Shown: piece by piece, positions 33,816 through 35,995 of the stretch
How positions within the stretch are numbered: the first letter of the stretch is position 1
How the letters are laid out: each line of letters starts with the position of its first letter
Source: Flavobacterium sp.
GTDB taxonomy: Bacteria > Bacteroidota > Bacteroidia > Flavobacteriales > Flavobacteriaceae
NCBI RefSeq assembly: GCF_023151265.1
Contig: NZ_JAKLJH010000016.1
Span: 1 to 35,995 of the forward strand
Direction: 5' to 3'
Length of the DNA stretch: 35,995 nucleotides
The notes under the pieces: generated by a model
Database searches by the model: none
What the model was told of the DNA's origin: nothing
Seen by the model: the letters and a program-made list of their open reading frames with translations, nothing else
Program-made: the position numbers and the translations under genes

Positions 33816-34820
33816 TTAAGGCACTTCAACTTCGTTAACAATTCTGCTAATAATGTCTTCTGTGGTTACATTTTCGGCTTCAGCTTCATAAGTAATTCCG
33901 ATTCTGTGACGTAATACATCGTACACTACAGCACGAACGTCTTCTGGAATTACGTAACCTCTACGTTTGATAAAAGCATAACATTTAGCAGCAGTTGCTA
34001 AGTTGATACTTCCACGAGGCGAAGCTCCAAAACTGATTAATGGTTTTAGACTTTCTAATTTATATTTTTCTGGATAACGCGTTGCGAAAATTAAATCTAA
34101 GATGTATTTCTCGATTTTTTCGTCCATGTACACTTCACGAACGGCTTCTTGCGCTCTTAAAATTTGCTCTAACGAAACCACTTGGTTTACTTTTTCAAAA
34201 GCACCTTTTAAATTTTGACGAATAACCAAACGCTCGTCTTCCATTTTTGGATAATCGATAACGACTTTCAACATGAAACGGTCAACTTGTGCTTCTGGTA
34301 ATGGATAGGTTCCTTCTTGGTCAACAGGGTTTTGAGTTGCCATTACTAAGAATGGTTTGTCTAACTTAAACGTTTCGTCACCAATAGTAACTTGCTTTTC
34401 TTGCATCGCTTCTAATAATGCCGATTGTACTTTTGCAGGCGCACGGTTAATCTCATCCGCTAATACAAAGTTCGCGAAAATTGGTCCTTTACGAATGGTA
34501 AAGTCGTTTTGTTTGATATTGTAAATCATGGTTCCTACCACATCGGCAGGCAATAAATCGGGTGTAAACTGAATACGACTGAACGAACCATGAACTGCTT
34601 GAGAAAGCGTATTAATTGCTAAGGTTTTTGCTAATCCAGGAACTCCTTCAAGTAAAATATGTCCTTGACCTAATAAACCTATTAATAATCGCTCGACCAT
34701 TTGTTTTTGACCTACGATTACCTTATTCATTTCCATTGTAAGTAAGTCTATAAAAGCACTTTCTCTTTCAATCTTTTCATTAATTGCTCTAATGTCTAAG
34801 GTTGATGTATTTTCTTCCAT
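33816..34820 (-). CDS. moxR: MoxR-family AAA+ ATPase
   Basis: 334 residues, first gene of the Bat block. Walker A is GVPGLAKT (59-66), Walker B is FVLADE (118-123), and sensor 1 N164 lies in MATQNPVDQEGTYPLPEAQVDRF, split here as ATQNPVDQEG and TYPLPEAQVD. The C-terminal lid has SFGASPRGSINL. MoxR ATPases act as chaperones that activate or assemble VWA-protein complexes; the VWA partners encoded downstream (DUF58, BatA, BatB) fit this. A 176-base AT-rich gap lies upstream, divergent from the aldo/keto reductase, and should contain its promoter, though no clean consensus was seen. Confidence 0.95.
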   Translation of the reverse strand: MEENTSTLDIRAINEKIERESAFIDLLTMEMNKVIVGQKQMVERLLIGLLGQGHILLEGVPGLAKTLAINTLSQAVHGSFSRIQFTPDLLPADVVGTMIYNIKQNDFTIRKGPIFANFVLADEINRAPAKVQSALLEAMQEKQVTIGDETFKLDKPFLVMATQNPVDQEGTYPLPEAQVDRFMLKVVIDYPKMEDERLVIRQNLKGAFEKVNQVVSLEQILRAQEAVREVYMDEKIEKYILDLIFATRYPEKYKLESLKPLISFGASPRGSINLATAAKCYAFIKRRGYVIPEDVRAVVYDVLRHRIGITYEAEAENVTTEDIISRIVNEVEVP

Positions 34821-34996
34821 TTTATGATTGTATTTGGCGGTGTGAAATTAACAACATTTTTTAACACTGCAAATTGAAATTTTTTTTAGTTTTAACTTGT
34901 TAACATTGCGTTAAAAATGCATAAAAAAGGTTGATTTTATGAGTGTTTTATGATTCTATTTTATAATTTTAAGAAAAAATTAAAAACACAACAAAT

Positions 34997-35869
34997 ATGT
35001 CAGTACAATTATCCCCTATTATTGCAGGAGTTATGAATTGGGGTGTTTGGGATAAAAACCTAAATACCAATGAGTTTACTCACTTAATTAATTTATTCAT
35101 AGAAAACGGAATTACCACTTTTGATCATGCCGATATTTATGGAGGTTATACCACTGAAGCTTCATTTGGAAAAGCGCTTTCTGAAAGTAAAATCGATCGC
35201 AAGAAAATTCAATTAATTACTAAATGCGGAATTCAATATACTTCTGAAAACCGCCCTAATAATACTATTAAACACTACGAATATTCAAAAGATTATATTA
35301 TTTGGTCAGCCGAAAATTCGTTGAAAAATCTACAAACCGATTATTTGGATGTTTTTTTGCTTCACCGTCCAAGTCCATTAATGCAAGCTGATGAAATTGC
35401 TGAAGCGGTTTCAAAATTAAAAGCAGATGGAAAAATTCTATCTTTTGGAGTTTCTAATTTTACACCTTTTCAAACAGAACTTTTACGTCAAAAAACCGAA
35501 ATTTCATTTAATCAAGTGCAGTTTTCGGCAACGCATCATGAAGCTATGTTAGATGGAAGTTTAGATTACATGCAAATCCACAATATAAAACCTATGGCTT
35601 GGAATCCGTTAGGAACTGTTTTTAGAGAAAATACCGATCAAACTTTTAGATTGCGTCAGCTTTTAGCTAAGTTGGTTGAGAAATACCACATGGGTTCTGA
35701 TATTATTTTATTGGCTTGGATTATGCAACATCCTGCTGGAATTTCTCCTGTTGCCGGAACGGTTAATTCAGGAAGAATTCAGCAATTGATGAAAGCAAAA
35801 TCGTTAGTTTTAGATAAGCAAGATTGGTTCGCCATTTGGACAGAAAGCATGGGAAATAAAGTTCCTTAA
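34997..35869 (+). CDS. aldo/keto reductase family oxidoreductase
   Basis: 290 residues, a TIM-barrel NADPH-dependent reductase. The catalytic tetrad is visible: D43 and Y48 in FDHADIYGGY, K76 in LITKCGI, and H123 in VFLLHRPSP. The cofactor region is GTVNSGRIQQLMKA near the C terminus. It resembles the YdhF-type group of E. coli. Substrate unknown. It is divergent from moxR, and no shared function with the Bat block is evident. Confidence 0.9.
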   Translation: MSVQLSPIIAGVMNWGVWDKNLNTNEFTHLINLFIENGITTFDHADIYGGYTTEASFGKALSESKIDRKKIQLITKCGIQYTSENRPNNTIKHYEYSKDYIIWSAENSLKNLQTDYLDVFLLHRPSPLMQADEIAEAVSKLKADGKILSFGVSNFTPFQTELLRQKTEISFNQVQFSATHHEAMLDGSLDYMQIHNIKPMAWNPLGTVFRENTDQTFRLRQLLAKLVEKYHMGSDIILLAWIMQHPAGISPVAGTVNSGRIQQLMKAKSLVLDKQDWFAIWTESMGNKVP

Positions 35870-35884
35870 TGATTGCCGAATGAT

Positions 35885-35939
35885 GATTAACGATTTATGA
35901 TTTTAGAAGTATTCAATCTGAAATCAAAAATCGTTAATC
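35885..35939. repeat. inverted repeat of GATTAACGATTT
   Basis: GATTAACGATTT (35885-35896) and its complement AAATCGTTAATC (35928-35939) form a 12-bp perfect stem with a 31-base loop. The same 12-mer is the core of the repeats at 32341-32373 and 32846-32878, giving four copies in this window. Confidence 0.8.
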
Positions 35940-35954
35940 AAAAATCAAAAATCT

Positions 35955-35995
35955 TATGATAAACAAGCGCCTTCTTATCAAAAACATTTTATCTC
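35955..35995 (+). CDS. start of a gene cut by the window edge, possibly AlbA_2-type ATP-binding protein
   Basis: ATG 35955 opens 13 full codons, MINKRLLIKNILS, before the edge. The sequence resembles the start of flavobacterial proteins with an AlbA_2 (Schlafen-type) DNA-binding domain, but 13 residues are too few to be sure. It begins 16 bases after the inverted repeat. Confidence 0.4.

Overview
The window looks like chromosome of a member of the Flavobacteriaceae, most likely Flavobacterium or a close relative. The DNA is AT-rich. Several upstream regions carry the Bacteroidota promoter pattern (TTTG or TTG near -33, TAnnTTTG near -7). There is a type IX secretion C-terminal signal on a PorZ-like protein, a Bat (Bacteroides aerotolerance) operon, a eukaryote-like type 2 isoleucyl-tRNA synthetase and a GH92 mannosidase. 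No rRNA, tRNA, CRISPR array, prophage or canonical insertion sequence was seen.

Layout. 1-8085 is all on the minus strand: the start of a TraR/DksA-type zinc-finger gene, ileS, recO, a porZ-like gene and gdhA. 8342-9118 is a secreted or outer-membrane-type protein that converges on metB across a shared bidirectional terminator. 10371-18643 holds a DinB-family gene (minus), then a run on the plus strand: ArsC/Spx-like reductase, EamA transporter, yicC, a small membrane protein, gmk, nadD, a toxin-antitoxin-like pair, yqhD-like alcohol dehydrogenase, gpsA and terC/alx. 18646-24619 (minus) holds a periplasmic thioredoxin-like protein, a GH92 glycosidase, a conserved hypothetical, pheS and another hypothetical. 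cvpA (plus) then converges on the nine-gene minus-strand block 25283-34820, which is the moxR/DUF58/Bat operon. The window closes with an aldo/keto reductase and the first codons of another plus-strand gene.

How the genes work together. The 25-35 kb block encodes a complete Bat system: a MoxR AAA+ ATPase, a DUF58 VWA-like protein, a two-TM protein, the VWA membrane proteins BatA and BatB, the TPR proteins BatC and BatE, and BatD. It is interrupted by a four-helix-bundle (S23/IVP-type) gene that lies between 33-bp inverted repeats matching at 29 of 33 positions. The other genes are mostly housekeeping: translation (ileS, pheS), nucleotide and NAD synthesis (gmk, nadD), nitrogen and sulphur amino acids (gdhA, metB), phospholipid precursor (gpsA) and DNA repair (recO).

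Most unusual observations: (1) IleRS carries GIHH in place of the class I HIGH signature, a swap known from IleRS2 enzymes hyper-resistant to mupirocin. (2) A RelE/ParE-like toxin reading frame directly follows a small antitoxin-like gene but has no ATG, GTG or TTG at the expected start. (3) The inverted-repeat-bounded four-helix-bundle cassette sits inside the Bat operon, with its repeats supplying coding sequence to both neighbours. (4) A terminator-like hairpin spans the start codon of the thioredoxin-like gene. (5) Many gene junctions carry different short hairpin or dispersed-type repeats, some of which run into coding sequence.
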